A DNA stretch of 64,000 nucleotides from Clostridia bacterium (GCA_017501225.1 JAFVXH010000019.1:330666-394665); one strand, 5' to 3'; counted from the stretch's first letter, positions 18,001 through 26,932 are shown. Notes: generated by a model not told the origin, from the sequence alone. Program-made: numbers and translations.

Positions 18001-18177
18001 ACCGAGGATGCGGAGCAGATCTCCATTGACGACCTTCCCTTACCGGCGGAGGATGAGATGGATCCGGAGGAGCTTTTGACGGAAGAAGAGCCTTTCACAG
18101 ACGAAACCGATCCCGAAGCATCGGAAATACCGGTCGCAGAGGATGAACCCGATACCGACGATACAAAGGAGAACTGA
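15082..18177 (+). CDS. YfhO family large membrane protein
   Basis: The 1031-residue protein has about twelve TM helices in the first 480 residues, starting at residue 32. A long outer domain (about 490-930) follows, then a last TM helix (TTGLVISFLSLGLLILIIVF) and a very acidic cytoplasmic tail of about 75 residues. The N-terminal luminal motif VLVLDLNAQYVSFFE and the overall layout match YfhO. YfhO proteins resemble GT-C glycosyltransferases and have been linked to glycosylation of lipoteichoic acid in Bacillus and Listeria. The acidic tail looks like a lineage addition. It overlaps nothing and precedes ruvA by 5 nt. Confidence 0.87.
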   Translation: MDNQRTLPSLKPQTPFEKLRSRLNLKSTGYLVWAMLLPAILMYLMYLAREIHPFGNGSVLVLDLNAQYVSFFEALRKFAYGDASLLYSFSRAMGGEFLGIYAYYIASPFSYIVCLFPEDKILDALLFIFLLKTAICGGTFGYYLHKTSKNPKPFAIVCFSILYALSSYCIIQQHNTMWIDAVMWLPLITLGIEAVIKHGKYKLYTVLLALTLLSNFYIGYMVCIYCLIYFFYYYFANNEDRRNNPHGEKKHFTKSLLRMAFFSLIAIGIAMVILLSAYYGLNFGKTTFSDPNWSVWMNFDILEFLYKFLPGSYDTVRPEGYPFLYCGVLTLLLIPAYFLCKRYTNREKIAAGILILVFTASMFLSLPDLIWHGFQRPNWLNYRYSFMLCFFLCVLACRAFSHFEQVSLKSMAVTAGGIGLLCVFLQKYTDPDNKYFAPNDFTCIWFTLILLFAYLCVLAVLKKGIQKQSACIVLLTVICIEVFLNGLWNMNSFDKDVIYSSYNGYNDFLASARPIVNMVQEQDKSFYRMEKSFNRTVNDNMALAIRGLSGSTSTLNKETIQFLNKMGYSASSHWARYAGGTPVSDSLLGVKYIISNGSNHGVYYYDRVGTHPDSPGYVAFKNPYALSLAYGVSDDILNFEMGYTNAPIVKEDEEESKLADLIASLKGKLNDWFDIDETVNNSTYIDHYDSPFERMNAIVHAMVGENSGIDDVFAPVDSDGPILENITKGYTTGHISYTKRDKEQKSYFTYSLTMTEDNELFFYLPSDYPREVKLSLCINGTWQSDYGTFFGGETSRIISLGNLKAGTEVDLKLELKGDVFYAMMGKDPFYCINWDAFKASMAHLGADQYQITDFTEDSFEGTFTTSRKDELVLTSLAYDKAWKIYVDGERVEVTKALGSLLAFRINGEAGQTHTIEMRYLPNTFTTGLVISFLSLGLLILIIVFEKKMKTNKYLRAVVCVPETEGGTGTDAESTEDAEQISIDDLPLPAEDEMDPEELLTEEEPFTDETDPEASEIPVAEDEPDTDDTKEN

Positions 18178-18182
18178 TACGG

Positions 18183-18803
18183 ATGTTTTACTATCTGAGC
18201 GGCACGTTGACTTATCTGGATACCGGCTTTGCCGTCCTTGACGTCGGCGGTGTAGGCTACAAGCTCACCATCAGCGCTAACACCCATTCCTCTATGCCCC
18301 CCTACCGATCGGTGGAAAAGCCCCCGCAGGTAAAGCTCTACACCTATCTTGCGGTACGTGAGGACGGGCTGGAGCTTTTCGGCTTTGCAAGCGAGCATGA
18401 GCTCGCCTCCTTCAAGCTTCTCATCACCGTTTCGGGCGTCGGTCCCAAGGCGGCGCTTTCCATCCTTTCTCTGCTCACGCCCGAGCAATTCGCGCTTGCC
18501 GTTTGCACCGACGACAAAAAGACCATCTCCAAGGCAGTCGGCATCGGTCCCAAGACCGCGGCACGCGTCATTCTGGAGCTCAAGGATAAGCTCATGAAGG
18601 AAACCGACACCACGTCACCCATCTCGCAAGGACCTGCCGCGTCACCCGTCGGTACGCGCAACAAGCAGGGCGAGGCGATCGACGCTCTGGTCGTGCTCGG
18701 ATATTCCCGCTCCGAGGCGATGGCAGCTATTAAGGATATTGATCTTTCCTCTCACGAATTGGAGGAGATCATCCGCCTTTCCCTGAAAAAGCTGATGAAA
18801 TAA
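18183..18803 (+). CDS. ruvA: Holliday junction branch migration protein RuvA
   Basis: RuvA is the tetrameric junction-binding subunit that loads RuvB. The 206-residue protein has the N-terminal OB fold (MFYYLSGTLTYLDTGFAVLDVGGVGYKL), two helix-hairpin-helix motifs (VSGVGPKAALSIL and AVGIGPKTAARVILELKDK) and the C-terminal three-helix domain III (ALVVLGYSRSEAMAAI) that touches RuvB. Its Shine-Dalgarno GGAG lies in the end of the YfhO gene, so the two are co-transcribed. Confidence 0.96.
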   Translation: MFYYLSGTLTYLDTGFAVLDVGGVGYKLTISANTHSSMPPYRSVEKPPQVKLYTYLAVREDGLELFGFASEHELASFKLLITVSGVGPKAALSILSLLTPEQFALAVCTDDKKTISKAVGIGPKTAARVILELKDKLMKETDTTSPISQGPAASPVGTRNKQGEAIDALVVLGYSRSEAMAAIKDIDLSSHELEEIIRLSLKKLMK

Positions 18804-18839
18804 ATCCCCTGACGGATAGAAAGGAGCTACGCAATCAAC

Positions 18840-19919
18840 ATGGATACGCAAGAATTTGATTTTGAAAATCGAATCATGAATACCTCCTATTCCGCGGAGG
18901 ATTCCGAGGTTGAGCCCTCCCTGCGCCCCAAAACGCTTGACGAGTACGTCGGTCAGGAAAAGGTCAAGGAGAATCTGAGCATCTATATCGCCGCGGCAAA
19001 GGAGCGTCGCGACCCCTTGGATCACGTCCTTCTCTACGGCCCTCCCGGACTTGGCAAAACCACGCTTTCCAACATCATTGCGGCAGAGATGGGCGTCAAC
19101 ATCCGCATCACCTCCGGTCCCGCCATTGAAAAGCAGGGCGATCTTGCCGCAATCCTGACGAATTTGAACGAGGGTGATATTCTTTTCATCGATGAGATCC
19201 ACCGTCTTTCACGCTCGGTCGAGGAGATCCTGTATCCCGCGATGGAGGATTACGCGCTGGATATTATTATTGGAAAAGGTCCGTCGGCGCGGAGCATCCG
19301 CATTGATCTTCCGCGCTTTACCCTGATCGGTGCTACCACGAGGGCGGGACAGATGACGACTCCTCTGCGCGACCGCTTCGGTGTCATTCTCAAATTGGAG
19401 CTTTACACCCCCGAGGAGCTTGCCTCTATCGTGCGTCGCAACGCAGGCATTCTGGATATGGAGATCGCGGATGACGGAGCTATGGAGATCGCGGGACGCT
19501 CCAGAGGTACTCCCCGTATCGCAAACCGTCTGCTCAAGCGTGTGCGCGATTTCGCACAGATCATGGGGGACGGCATCATCGACGAGAAAATCGCAAACTA
19601 CGCGCTCAATAAGCTTGAGATCGACCATCTGGGGCTTGATAACGTTGACCGCAAAATGCTGGAAACCATCATCAGGTTTTACGACGGAGGGCCCGTTGGA
19701 CTGGAAACCCTTGCCGCGACCGTGGGCGAGGAGGCGATCACTCTTGAGGATATGTACGAGCCTTTTTTGATGCAGATCGGATTTTTGAACCGCACGCCGA
19801 GAGGTCGGTGCGCCACGCGGATGGCATACGAGCATCTGGGACTTCCCTATCACGTGCCCCCCACTCAGGGCGAGCAAATGAAGCTTTTTGACGAGGGGAA
19901 CGGAAAAAACAAGCAATAA
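18840..19919 (+). CDS. ruvB: Holliday junction branch migration ATPase RuvB
   Basis: RuvB is the hexameric AAA+ motor that drives branch migration with RuvA. The 359-residue protein carries [20 protein letters not shown], Walker [11 protein letters not shown], Walker [10 protein letters not shown], sensor I GATTRAG and the C-terminal winged helix ending in [16 protein letters not shown]. An N-terminal extension of about 30 acidic residues precedes the core. Spacing of GGAG to the ATG is long (13 nt), so translation may depend on ruvA coupling. A terminator follows. Confidence 0.96.
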   Translation: MDTQEFDFENRIMNTSYSAEDSEVEPSLRPKTLDEYVGQEKVKENLSIYIAAAKERRDPLDHVLLYGPPGLGKTTLSNIIAAEMGVNIRITSGPAIEKQGDLAAILTNLNEGDILFIDEIHRLSRSVEEILYPAMEDYALDIIIGKGPSARSIRIDLPRFTLIGATTRAGQMTTPLRDRFGVILKLELYTPEELASIVRRNAGILDMEIADDGAMEIAGRSRGTPRIANRLLKRVRDFAQIMGDGIIDEKIANYALNKLEIDHLGLDNVDRKMLETIIRFYDGGPVGLETLAATVGEEAITLEDMYEPFLMQIGFLNRTPRGRCATRMAYEHLGLPYHVPPTQGEQMKLFDEGNGKNKQ

Positions 19920-19930
19920 AGCAACAAAAA

Positions 19931-19964
19931 AACGCCGTGTCCCAAGCAGAACACGGCGTTTTTT
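19931..19964. terminator. Bidirectional intrinsic terminator
   Basis: A 10-bp stem AACGCCGTGT/ACACGGCGTT with a 10-nt loop, TTTT on the plus side and an A7 run on the other side. It separates ruvB from the convergent membrane-protein gene. Confidence 0.92.
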
Positions 19965-19966
19965 AT

Positions 19967-20521
19967 TTACTTTTTCTTTCCGAACAGCGCAACACTCAGT
20001 TTAAAATCAGCAAGTCCCATGCGGTAAGCCAGAGCACAGGTCAGGATCGAAGGAATGGGAATGAGGAACCATACCCACCACATCGCATTGAGCGGAACAC
20101 CGCCTACGGTATTGGCAAGAAGTCCGATATACATGCCCTCCAAAAACAGAGCCAGAAAGCTGCTGATGCCTCCGACCGTGCTGAAAAATCCAACGTTCAG
20201 GAGCTGTGGCAGCAGCATCAGGACGGCGAACAAAAAGTTGAGAGAATTTGCACACAGTGCGATCAAAGCACCGCGCCAAGCACACCGCTTGATGCGGCCG
20301 TTCTCAACCGCGACCTTCTCGCGATATCCGATATCCCACGTCATGCTGTACAAGAGGAACAGATAGAACAGGATCGCGATCACGCTGGTCACGTTGCGGA
20401 GTGTGGGACTCTTTGCCGCACCTGCCGCAAATGCCAACGCACAGCCGAACACTGCCGTCGCAAACTGGTTCAGGAACATCTTGAGCACATCGTAGGAGTA
20501 GGTCTTAAAAAACACCTTCAT
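19967..20521 (-). CDS. Unrecognised five-TM membrane protein
   Basis: I do not recognise a family. The 184-residue product has about five hydrophobic segments: residues 15-35, 45-65, 88-108, 115-135 and 145-165. A basic stretch follows the second helix (YREKVAVENGRIKRCAWRG) and the short tail ends GKKK, so the termini are probably cytoplasmic. It has its own sigma-A promoter and a terminator directly behind it, so it is a single-gene transcript. No catalytic motif is visible. Confidence 0.7.
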   Translation of the reverse strand: MKVFFKTYSYDVLKMFLNQFATAVFGCALAFAAGAAKSPTLRNVTSVIAILFYLFLLYSMTWDIGYREKVAVENGRIKRCAWRGALIALCANSLNFLFAVLMLLPQLLNVGFFSTVGGISSFLALFLEGMYIGLLANTVGGVPLNAMWWVWFLIPIPSILTCALAYRMGLADFKLSVALFGKKK

Positions 20522-20549
20522 GAATACACCTCACCATTTCGATGCTATC

Positions 20550-20578
20550 ATTATATCGAAAAGTACCGCAAAAAGCAA
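20550..20578 (-). promoter_or_regulatory. Promoter of the five-TM protein gene
   Basis: TTGCTT (20573-20578), 17 nt, TATAAT (20550-20555) on the minus strand, 28 nt from the start codon. Confidence 0.78.
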
Positions 20579-20628
20579 CCGCATGCCCAGAAAATTTACA
20601 ATTTATCTACTAAAATATCACGATATGT

Positions 20629-20637
20629 TGTTATAAT
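20629..20637 (+). promoter_or_regulatory. Extended -10 promoter element of the recombinase gene
   Basis: TGTTATAAT is a TGn-TATAAT extended -10 element 79 nt before the ATG. No good -35 box lies 16-18 nt upstream. Confidence 0.55.
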
Positions 20638-20715
20638 TAAAATGTAGATACAATTCCTTAAAAAAATCTTCATTTTTACACCCTAATTTTCAAAATCAAA
20701 CCGTGGAGGCAACGC

Positions 20716-21720
20716 ATGAGCACACTGATATCGCTCGGGGAATTTTCCCCCCTGATTCAAGAATATGCCTCCTATAAATCTGCCATTCAGGGCTGCTCGC
20801 AAAAAACAGTGCAGGAGTATCTTCTGGATCTGCGCACCTTTTTCCGCTATCTTCTGGCAAAGAAAAACGGAATCGATATGGATTCCGATGAGTTTTACAA
20901 AATTGACGTCAGCGGAGTGGCACTTGAGGAGCTGAAGGAACTGCGCACAGAGGATCTGTACGACTTCCTGTTTTACGCCAATCAAATGCGGAACAACCAG
21001 TGGTCGGCGCGCTCCCGCAAGCTCTCCGCCATTCGCTCGCTCTATAAATATCTTGTCAACAAGCGCCACTACCTCGAATACAACCCGACGATCGACATCG
21101 ACTCCCCAAAGCCCAAAAAGAGCTTGCCGAAGGTGCTCTCCCTGCAGGAGGCAGAGGCACTGCTCTTAGCGGTCGAGCGCGACAGAGAGTCCCCCAACCG
21201 CCTCCGCGACTATGCGATTCTGACCCTTTTTCTCAACTGCGGTATGCGTGTTTCGGAGCTGGTCGGGATCAATCTGCGGGATATCGAGTCGGATTTTTCC
21301 TCCTTACGCGTCACGGGTAAAGGAAACAAGGAGCGTATCATTTATCTCAACGATGCATGCCAGAGTGCACTCTGCGAGTACATGATCGAGCGTGTCAGCG
21401 CCAAAAACGGCAAGGTACACGATAAGGCACTCTTTATCAGCCGTCTGGGACAGCGCATGAGCGTCAAGACCGTGCAGGCAATGGTTTATAAGTACCTCAA
21501 ATTGGCGGGGCTTGAAACCAAGCACTATTCGGTGCACAAGCTGCGGCATACGGCGGCAACGCTGATGTACCAATCGGGGAATGTGGACGTGCGCGTGCTC
21601 AAGGATATTTTGGGACACGAGCAGCTCAATACCACGCAGATCTATACCCACGTCAGCAACCGCGATATGGAGGCGGCGATGGCGAAAAACCCCTTGGCGA
21701 ATAAAAAAATAAAAAAATAA
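20716..21720 (+). CDS. xerC: Tyrosine recombinase (XerC/XerD-like)
   Basis: The 334-residue recombinase has an N-terminal core-binding SAM-like domain (about 10-115) and a complete catalytic domain: R178 (CGMRVSEL), K202 (TGKGNKER), H274 and R277 (HKLRHTA), H301 (LGHEQ) and Y310 nucleophile (TTQIYTHV). The N-terminal domain has an extra segment of about 15 residues (residues 50-68), longer than in most XerC. No phage genes, att repeats or excisionase lie nearby, which favours the chromosome-dimer role at dif over an integrase. No dif-like site was seen next to it. It is a single-gene transcript. Confidence 0.87.
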   Translation: MSTLISLGEFSPLIQEYASYKSAIQGCSQKTVQEYLLDLRTFFRYLLAKKNGIDMDSDEFYKIDVSGVALEELKELRTEDLYDFLFYANQMRNNQWSARSRKLSAIRSLYKYLVNKRHYLEYNPTIDIDSPKPKKSLPKVLSLQEAEALLLAVERDRESPNRLRDYAILTLFLNCGMRVSELVGINLRDIESDFSSLRVTGKGNKERIIYLNDACQSALCEYMIERVSAKNGKVHDKALFISRLGQRMSVKTVQAMVYKYLKLAGLETKHYSVHKLRHTAATLMYQSGNVDVRVLKDILGHEQLNTTQIYTHVSNRDMEAAMAKNPLANKKIKK

Positions 21721-21740
21721 TCTGCCGAAGGATCAGGACA

Positions 21741-21772
21741 AAACGGTGCAAGCGATCGCTTGCACCGTTTTT
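21741..21772. terminator. Bidirectional intrinsic terminator (perfect 30-nt palindrome)
   Basis: The palindrome AAACGGTGCAAGCGA/TCGCTTGCACCGTTT is followed by TTG on plus and by a similar T-rich end on minus. It separates the recombinase from the convergent ABC transporter gene. Confidence 0.88.
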
Positions 21773-21781
21773 GTTGATTGT

Positions 21782-23998
21782 TTATTTACTTTCGATCTTT
21801 GTCATTTCTCTTTGCGCCATGACAAGACCGTAATAAATTCCCTCTTTTGCCATAAGCTCCTCGTGCGTGCCCGTTTCAGCCACTCTGCCATCATCCAGGA
21901 CGACTAAGCGCGTGGCGTTGCGCAGTGTGGACAGGCGGTGCGCGATGGCAATGGTCGTGCGCCCCTTGGAAAGCATCTGCAGCGCGTCCTGAATGAGCTT
22001 TTCGGTTTCGGTATCCAGAGCGGAGGTCGCCTCGTCCAGGATCAGAATACGGGGATCGTGCAAGAGGGCTCTTGCGATGGCAATGCGCTGACGCTCACCG
22101 CCCGAGAGTGTATGTCCCCTCTCTCCCACATATGTCTGGTATCCGTCGGGCAAACGAATGATAAACTCGTGAGCCCCTGCCGCCTTTGCCGCCTGAATGA
22201 CCTCCTCGTAGGTGGCATTCGGCTTGGCGTAGGTCAGATTCTGCCAGATCGTGCCCGTAAAGAGGAAGGTTTCCTGCAAAACCACGCCCATTTGCGAGCG
22301 CAGATCCTTTTGCGAGATCTGTGTGATATCCACGCCGTCAATGAGGATCGCGCCCTCATCCACGTCGTACATGCGCATGATCAGATTGATCAGGGTGGAT
22401 TTTCCAACACCGGATCTGCCGACAAGTCCGACAAACTCGCCCTCCTTGATATGCAGATCAATATCCCGCAGGACCTCCTTGGAGTCATCATACCCAAAGG
22501 AAACACGGTCGATGTCAATATTGCCGCGGATCTTCATTTCCTCAGCATCCGTATTGTCTTGCATCTCATTTTCCTCGTCCATGATCTCCCCGATCCGTGT
22601 CATGGAGGTCATCATATGCATGAACTGACGCGGGAACATCATCAGAGCGGAAAGCGGCGCGAAGACCATACCCGCGTAAGCGGAAAACTGGGACATCTCG
22701 CCTGGAGTCATATCGCCGGAAAGCATCTTCTGACCGACGTAAAACAGAAGGATGTATTCCCCAATTCCGATCAGGAAATCCAGGCAGGGCTTGAGCAGTG
22801 CCCAGAAGCGCTCCTGACGCAGCTGTGCGTCGCGCTCCTTTCCTGCGGCATCCAGGAAGCGTTTCTCCTCTGCCTCCTCCATGCCGTAGGATTTGACCAC
22901 GCGGATGCCCGAAAAAATATCGTGCAGAATCGCGTTTCCCTTGGCGTTCATCTCCCAGGTGCGGTTGAACATCGCACGCATAAAGCGCCAGAAGACGCGA
23001 AACGCAAGGACCGCAATGGGAGCAGGCAGCAGGATCAGCAATGCCAATCTCCAATCGTACCAGAACAGCACTACCATGATGCCGATCAGCATCAGGGCTT
23101 GCTCGATCACGTTCGGAAGGTTGTACGCGATAAACATACGGATCTCACGCGTATCGGCATTGACGCGCTTCATCAATTCGCCCGCCGTTCTGTCCGCGAT
23201 CTTGGCAATGGAAAGCTCCTGAATCTTGCGGAACACCATGTCACGCAGACGGATCGCCAGGCGGTTGCTGGAGATCGTCAGGAAATATCCACGCAGAACA
23301 CCGAAAATGCGTTGTACGATATTCGCCCCCAGCAAGGACAGCACCACGCCCACAAAGCCGAGCCAGAATACGTTTGCTTCCTCCTGCAGGATGTAATCGT
23401 CTACCATTCTGCGATTGATCAGCGGGATCAGAACACGAACACCCGCGACCAGGAAGAAAAACAACACCGTCAAAAGAAAATACGGAAATTCAGGCTTGGC
23501 AACCGACAAAAGGCGCCCAAGCACCTGTTTTTTGGACGCGCAGCGGGGGCAGGAGCGCATGCCGCGGGGATAGGGCTTGCCACACCTTGGGCACGTACCT
23601 CCACTCCCCTTGGAAAGACGCGAAAAATCGGTATTTCCGTAGCGCAAATAGTGGTTGGCGCGTTTGCCGAATTGCGCAAGAGGCTCCTGATAGCGAGCGT
23701 CGGCACGTGCCAGCAGCACAGGCTCCTCGCTCTCCTTTTGCAGATAGGAAAAAGACACACAGCCAACGCCCGGGCTCGTCTGCACCGAGCTGATTTCCGC
23801 AAGCGGTACGGTTCTCACCGCCGCTCCGTCCGCGTATACCGTAAGCGCGTCAGCCGTAAGGGTAAGTAATATTTTACTTTTTTTCGAGGGCTCAACGGGA
23901 TCCAAATTCGCGGCGGCAAGACAGATCAGGTCCTCCTCGCGCACGTTCGGATCGATTTTTTTAAGCTCCTCCAAAAAACGGGGATGAAAGCGTTGCAT
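21782..23998 (-). CDS. ABC exporter with N-terminal PH-like domain and zinc ribbon (DUF1854 module, subunit 1)
   Basis: This 738-residue half-transporter is fused to a regulatory N-terminus. Residues 40-125 form a beta-rich PH-like domain. A zinc ribbon follows (C136, C139, C150, C153: CPRCGKPYPRGMRSCPRC), then six TM helices (about 165-460) and an ATPase domain with Walker A GRSGVGKST, signature LSGGERQRIAIARAL, Walker B ILILDEATSALD and H-loop IAHRLST. From memory, NCBI models for this type are called cyanophycin metabolism-associated ABC transporter. It is the last gene of a three-gene set with the DUF1854 gene and a second transporter of the same layout, probably forming a heterodimer. 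No cyanophycin synthetase or cyanophycinase is in the window. Confidence 0.86.
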   Translation of the reverse strand: MQRFHPRFLEELKKIDPNVREEDLICLAAANLDPVEPSKKSKILLTLTADALTVYADGAAVRTVPLAEISSVQTSPGVGCVSFSYLQKESEEPVLLARADARYQEPLAQFGKRANHYLRYGNTDFSRLSKGSGGTCPRCGKPYPRGMRSCPRCASKKQVLGRLLSVAKPEFPYFLLTVLFFFLVAGVRVLIPLINRRMVDDYILQEEANVFWLGFVGVVLSLLGANIVQRIFGVLRGYFLTISSNRLAIRLRDMVFRKIQELSIAKIADRTAGELMKRVNADTREIRMFIAYNLPNVIEQALMLIGIMVVLFWYDWRLALLILLPAPIAVLAFRVFWRFMRAMFNRTWEMNAKGNAILHDIFSGIRVVKSYGMEEAEEKRFLDAAGKERDAQLRQERFWALLKPCLDFLIGIGEYILLFYVGQKMLSGDMTPGEMSQFSAYAGMVFAPLSALMMFPRQFMHMMTSMTRIGEIMDEENEMQDNTDAEEMKIRGNIDIDRVSFGYDDSKEVLRDIDLHIKEGEFVGLVGRSGVGKSTLINLIMRMYDVDEGAILIDGVDITQISQKDLRSQMGVVLQETFLFTGTIWQNLTYAKPNATYEEVIQAAKAAGAHEFIIRLPDGYQTYVGERGHTLSGGERQRIAIARALLHDPRILILDEATSALDTETEKLIQDALQMLSKGRTTIAIAHRLSTLRNATRLVVLDDGRVAETGTHEELMAKEGIYYGLVMAQREMTKIESK

Positions 23999-24038
23999 GT
24001 TCCCCCTCCTTTGTCAGAATGAACGCATAAGACTTGCG

Positions 24039-24581
24039 TTACAGATACAGCTCGATTTTTTGATAGCTTCTGCGATCCAGCGCGGTTACGTCCGGAATTT
24101 GGAAGCGGTTGCCGTTGACGTCAAGCAAGATCACGCGGTTTCCCTCCGCACGCAAAATATTGCGGTGCGCGTCGCGCAGAGTAAACTCGACCTCGCCCTC
24201 CCGGCTCTCTGCCTTCCAGTAAGAAAAGCCGTATTTTTCCTTGACCTTAAGGATCTTGGTCAGGATCGGCGAGTAATAACGGCGCTCGATTTCAGCTTTG
24301 AGCAGCTCACGCGCCTCGCCCTCAAAATCATCCAGATTGCGGATCAGTCCCAGCTCCTCCTCGGATTCGTTCAGGATCGATAAAAATTCCCATTCCAGCT
24401 CAAACGGAAAGGCGCGCAAGACCTGAACCCGCTCCTCGCGCTCCTCAAAGCGAAGATGTAAAAAACCGTTTTTCATAAAGAAGGATGCATTATCCTTGGT
24501 CAGATATACGGTCTTTGAAATATCCGCCAGGCTGCGCGCAGGGCGCTTGTGCGCTCCTTTTTCCATTGGATTTCGTTCCAT
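24039..24581 (-). CDS. DUF1854 family protein
   Basis: This 180-residue soluble protein is recognised as DUF1854 by its core (FEEREERVQVLRAFPFELEW, IRNLDDFEGEARELLKAEIERRYYSP and a C-terminal RSYQKIELYL). It occurs between two ABC exporter genes, which is the known setting of this family, in some proteobacteria next to cyanophycin genes. The molecular role is unknown. ATG at 24581 follows AGGAGG. Gaps to the flanking transporter genes are 40 and 17 nt, so the three are one operon. Confidence 0.84.
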   Translation of the reverse strand: MERNPMEKGAHKRPARSLADISKTVYLTKDNASFFMKNGFLHLRFEEREERVQVLRAFPFELEWEFLSILNESEEELGLIRNLDDFEGEARELLKAEIERRYYSPILTKILKVKEKYGFSYWKAESREGEVEFTLRDAHRNILRAEGNRVILLDVNGNRFQIPDVTALDRRSYQKIELYL

Positions 24582-24598
24582 GATTTCCTCCTTATGCC

Positions 24599-26932
24599 TT
24601 ACTCGCGAATGCCCGCGCTCTTGAGCGCATCCTCTTGCAGCGTGTAAAGCTTTTTATAAACACCGTTTTCCTTTTCCAGAAGCTCCTGATGCGTTCCCGC
24701 CTCGGCGACCTTGCCGTGCTCGATCACGATCAGTGAATCCGCATCTCGCAGCGTGGAAAGTCGGTGCGCGATCATAATAGTGGTCTTTCCTTTGGTCAAT
24801 TCGTGAAGCGCCTCCTGAATATGCCGCTCGGTCTGCGTGTCCATCGCGGCGGTCGCTTCATCCAGAATGAGGATCTTTGGATTTTTCAGGATCGCACGGG
24901 CGATGGAAACTCTTTGGCGCTCCCCACCCGAAAGATCCTTATATCCAAAGCCCACACGGGTATCGTAGGCATCGGGCATCCGCATAATAAACTCGTGAGC
25001 GCCTGCCGCCTTTGCCGCCTGCACGACGTCGTCGAAGGACGCATCGGGACGCGCGTAGCGAATATTCTCAAGGATCGTACCCATAAACAGGTAGGTCTCC
25101 TGCGACACGATCGCAACCGAGCGGTGGATCGCCTCAAAGGACAGATCCTTGACGTTGTATCCGCCGATACGGATTTCACCCTCGTCCGCGTCATACAGTC
25201 GCATCAGCAAATTGGCAAGCGTGCTTTTGCCGGCACCGGTGTGACCGACAATACCGAGGATCTTACCGTCCGGAACGGTAAAGCTGACCTCGTTTATGAT
25301 CTTCTTTCCCTTCTGATAGGAAAAGGATACGTTGGAAAATTCCACCTTACCGCCAAGATCGTCAGGATCCACGGCATCTTCCTTTTCACTGACGTCCGGC
25401 ACTGCGTCCATGATCTCAAACAAGCGTTGAATGGAGTTGGAGCAATCCGCGCCCCAGTTGATAAACTCCACGAAAAAGTCCAGCGGTGTAAACACCATGT
25501 TCATGTAGGCAACGAAGGTCAAAAGCATGCCATAGGTAAGACCGAATTTGCCCGTAACCACCATCCAGCCGCCGACACCCCATGCAAGAATGTTTCCAAG
25601 CACCAGAATCAGGTTGGCAAAGGGATGCGTAAAGGTGCTGAACATCGAAAGATTTTTATCACTCGAAGCAAGTCGGTTGCTTCTTTGCGAAAAGCGGGAG
25701 ATCTCAACCTCCTCCTTGGAGAATGCCTTGACGATACGCATTCCCGAAAGCACGTCCGAGAGGAAGGAATTGAGCTGCCCTGAGGAGAGGAAGCGCTTGG
25801 CGTGGAGTGCTTCTTCCCTTTTGAACATCCATGCCGTCAGCCACAGGAAGAACGGTACGACCGCCAAAACGACGGCGGCAAGCAAGGGGGAGATGCAGAA
25901 CATCAGCACCACAAGCACAACGACCTGCACGACGTTGACCAGCATATACGGGATTCCGTCGCAAAAGAAATAATAGATCGAATTGGCATCCTCGTTGATC
26001 TGCGTCATCAGTCCTCCCGTCTGGCGGGAGGTGAAGAAGCGGAGCGAAAGTCGCTTGATCGCGGAAAAGATGGTCTTCTTAAGATCGTATACCACCTTTG
26101 GTGCGATGATCGCGGTCACGAGGTTGTTGACGACCGTCAGGATCACGCGGAACAGACGGACGGCAAGGATCATCACCAGCGCAAGGATCAGCTCGCCGTA
26201 AAACGCTCCCGTCGCGTCAATGACCTCATCGTAGAAAAAGCCGCTGGAGAGATAAGGGGCAAGGATTCCCGCCAGCGTCAGAAGCGTCAGCGAGAGCACC
26301 ATCAGAATTAAGTAAACCTTATAGCGCAGGAAGAATTTTGAAAAGCGCAGAAAGAGCTTTCCCTTCTCCATGCAATGGGGACAGACGTGGCGGTGGGAAT
26401 CGGGATACCGCATCCCGCACTTGGGACAGTAACGCGACTCATGCAGGTCGCGATCCTCGATCTGCAAGGGCTTTCCGTCCGCGACGGCAGATATGTACTT
26501 TGCAAAAATCTGCATGGATTCCTTGCAAAAGTTGGTAAAATACGCAAGGTATACGCTCTCGGGCGGTGCTTTTTTCGCGCCGTCCTCCTGCGCCTCCGGT
26601 TCCCTTCGCTTTGCGATCAGGCGGCCTGAGGACAAGAGCTCCTCCACGCGAAAGCCTTGCAGCTCGGAGAGTGAATAGGCGGTATATTCCTCCTCCTTCC
26701 AAATACGGACCAGGGGAGGCTTCTTGTGATCCTTTCCTTCTTCCGTCCCATCAAGCAGCACGACACCACCAAGGATGATCAGCTCCTCCTTGGTGGCAAG
26801 CAAATAGGTATCCCTCCGTTTTCCGTCAAGGGCACGGTCAGCATAGGCACAGAGCAGAATGTCCTCCTGCGCGATGCCTCGCTCTCCCAATATCCTATGG
26901 ATCTCGGGCGGGATTTTATCAATTTCAAACAT
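24599..26932 (-). CDS. ABC exporter with N-terminal PH-like domain and zinc ribbon (DUF1854 module, subunit 2)
   Basis: This 777-residue partner has the same layout as the protein at 21782-23998: beta-rich N-terminal domain (about 20-110), zinc ribbon C169, C172, C184, C187 (CPKCGMRYPDSHRHVCPHC), six TM helices (about 200-490), then Walker A GHTGAGKST, signature LSGGERQRVSIARAI, Walker B ILILDEATAAMD and H-loop IAHRLST. All ATPase motifs are intact in both, so two active sites are expected in a heterodimer. The ATG at 26932 has GGGAGGA 6 nt upstream and replaces a TTG seven codons earlier. Confidence 0.86.
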   Translation of the reverse strand: MFEIDKIPPEIHRILGERGIAQEDILLCAYADRALDGKRRDTYLLATKEELIILGGVVLLDGTEEGKDHKKPPLVRIWKEEEYTAYSLSELQGFRVEELLSSGRLIAKRREPEAQEDGAKKAPPESVYLAYFTNFCKESMQIFAKYISAVADGKPLQIEDRDLHESRYCPKCGMRYPDSHRHVCPHCMEKGKLFLRFSKFFLRYKVYLILMVLSLTLLTLAGILAPYLSSGFFYDEVIDATGAFYGELILALVMILAVRLFRVILTVVNNLVTAIIAPKVVYDLKKTIFSAIKRLSLRFFTSRQTGGLMTQINEDANSIYYFFCDGIPYMLVNVVQVVVLVVLMFCISPLLAAVVLAVVPFFLWLTAWMFKREEALHAKRFLSSGQLNSFLSDVLSGMRIVKAFSKEEVEISRFSQRSNRLASSDKNLSMFSTFTHPFANLILVLGNILAWGVGGWMVVTGKFGLTYGMLLTFVAYMNMVFTPLDFFVEFINWGADCSNSIQRLFEIMDAVPDVSEKEDAVDPDDLGGKVEFSNVSFSYQKGKKIINEVSFTVPDGKILGIVGHTGAGKSTLANLLMRLYDADEGEIRIGGYNVKDLSFEAIHRSVAIVSQETYLFMGTILENIRYARPDASFDDVVQAAKAAGAHEFIMRMPDAYDTRVGFGYKDLSGGERQRVSIARAILKNPKILILDEATAAMDTQTERHIQEALHELTKGKTTIMIAHRLSTLRDADSLIVIEHGKVAEAGTHQELLEKENGVYKKLYTLQEDALKSAGIRE

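Noticed and set aside
20716..21720. The recombinase as the integrase of a mobile element
   Set aside because: No phage or conjugation genes, flanking repeats or base-composition change are seen; all neighbours are chromosomal.
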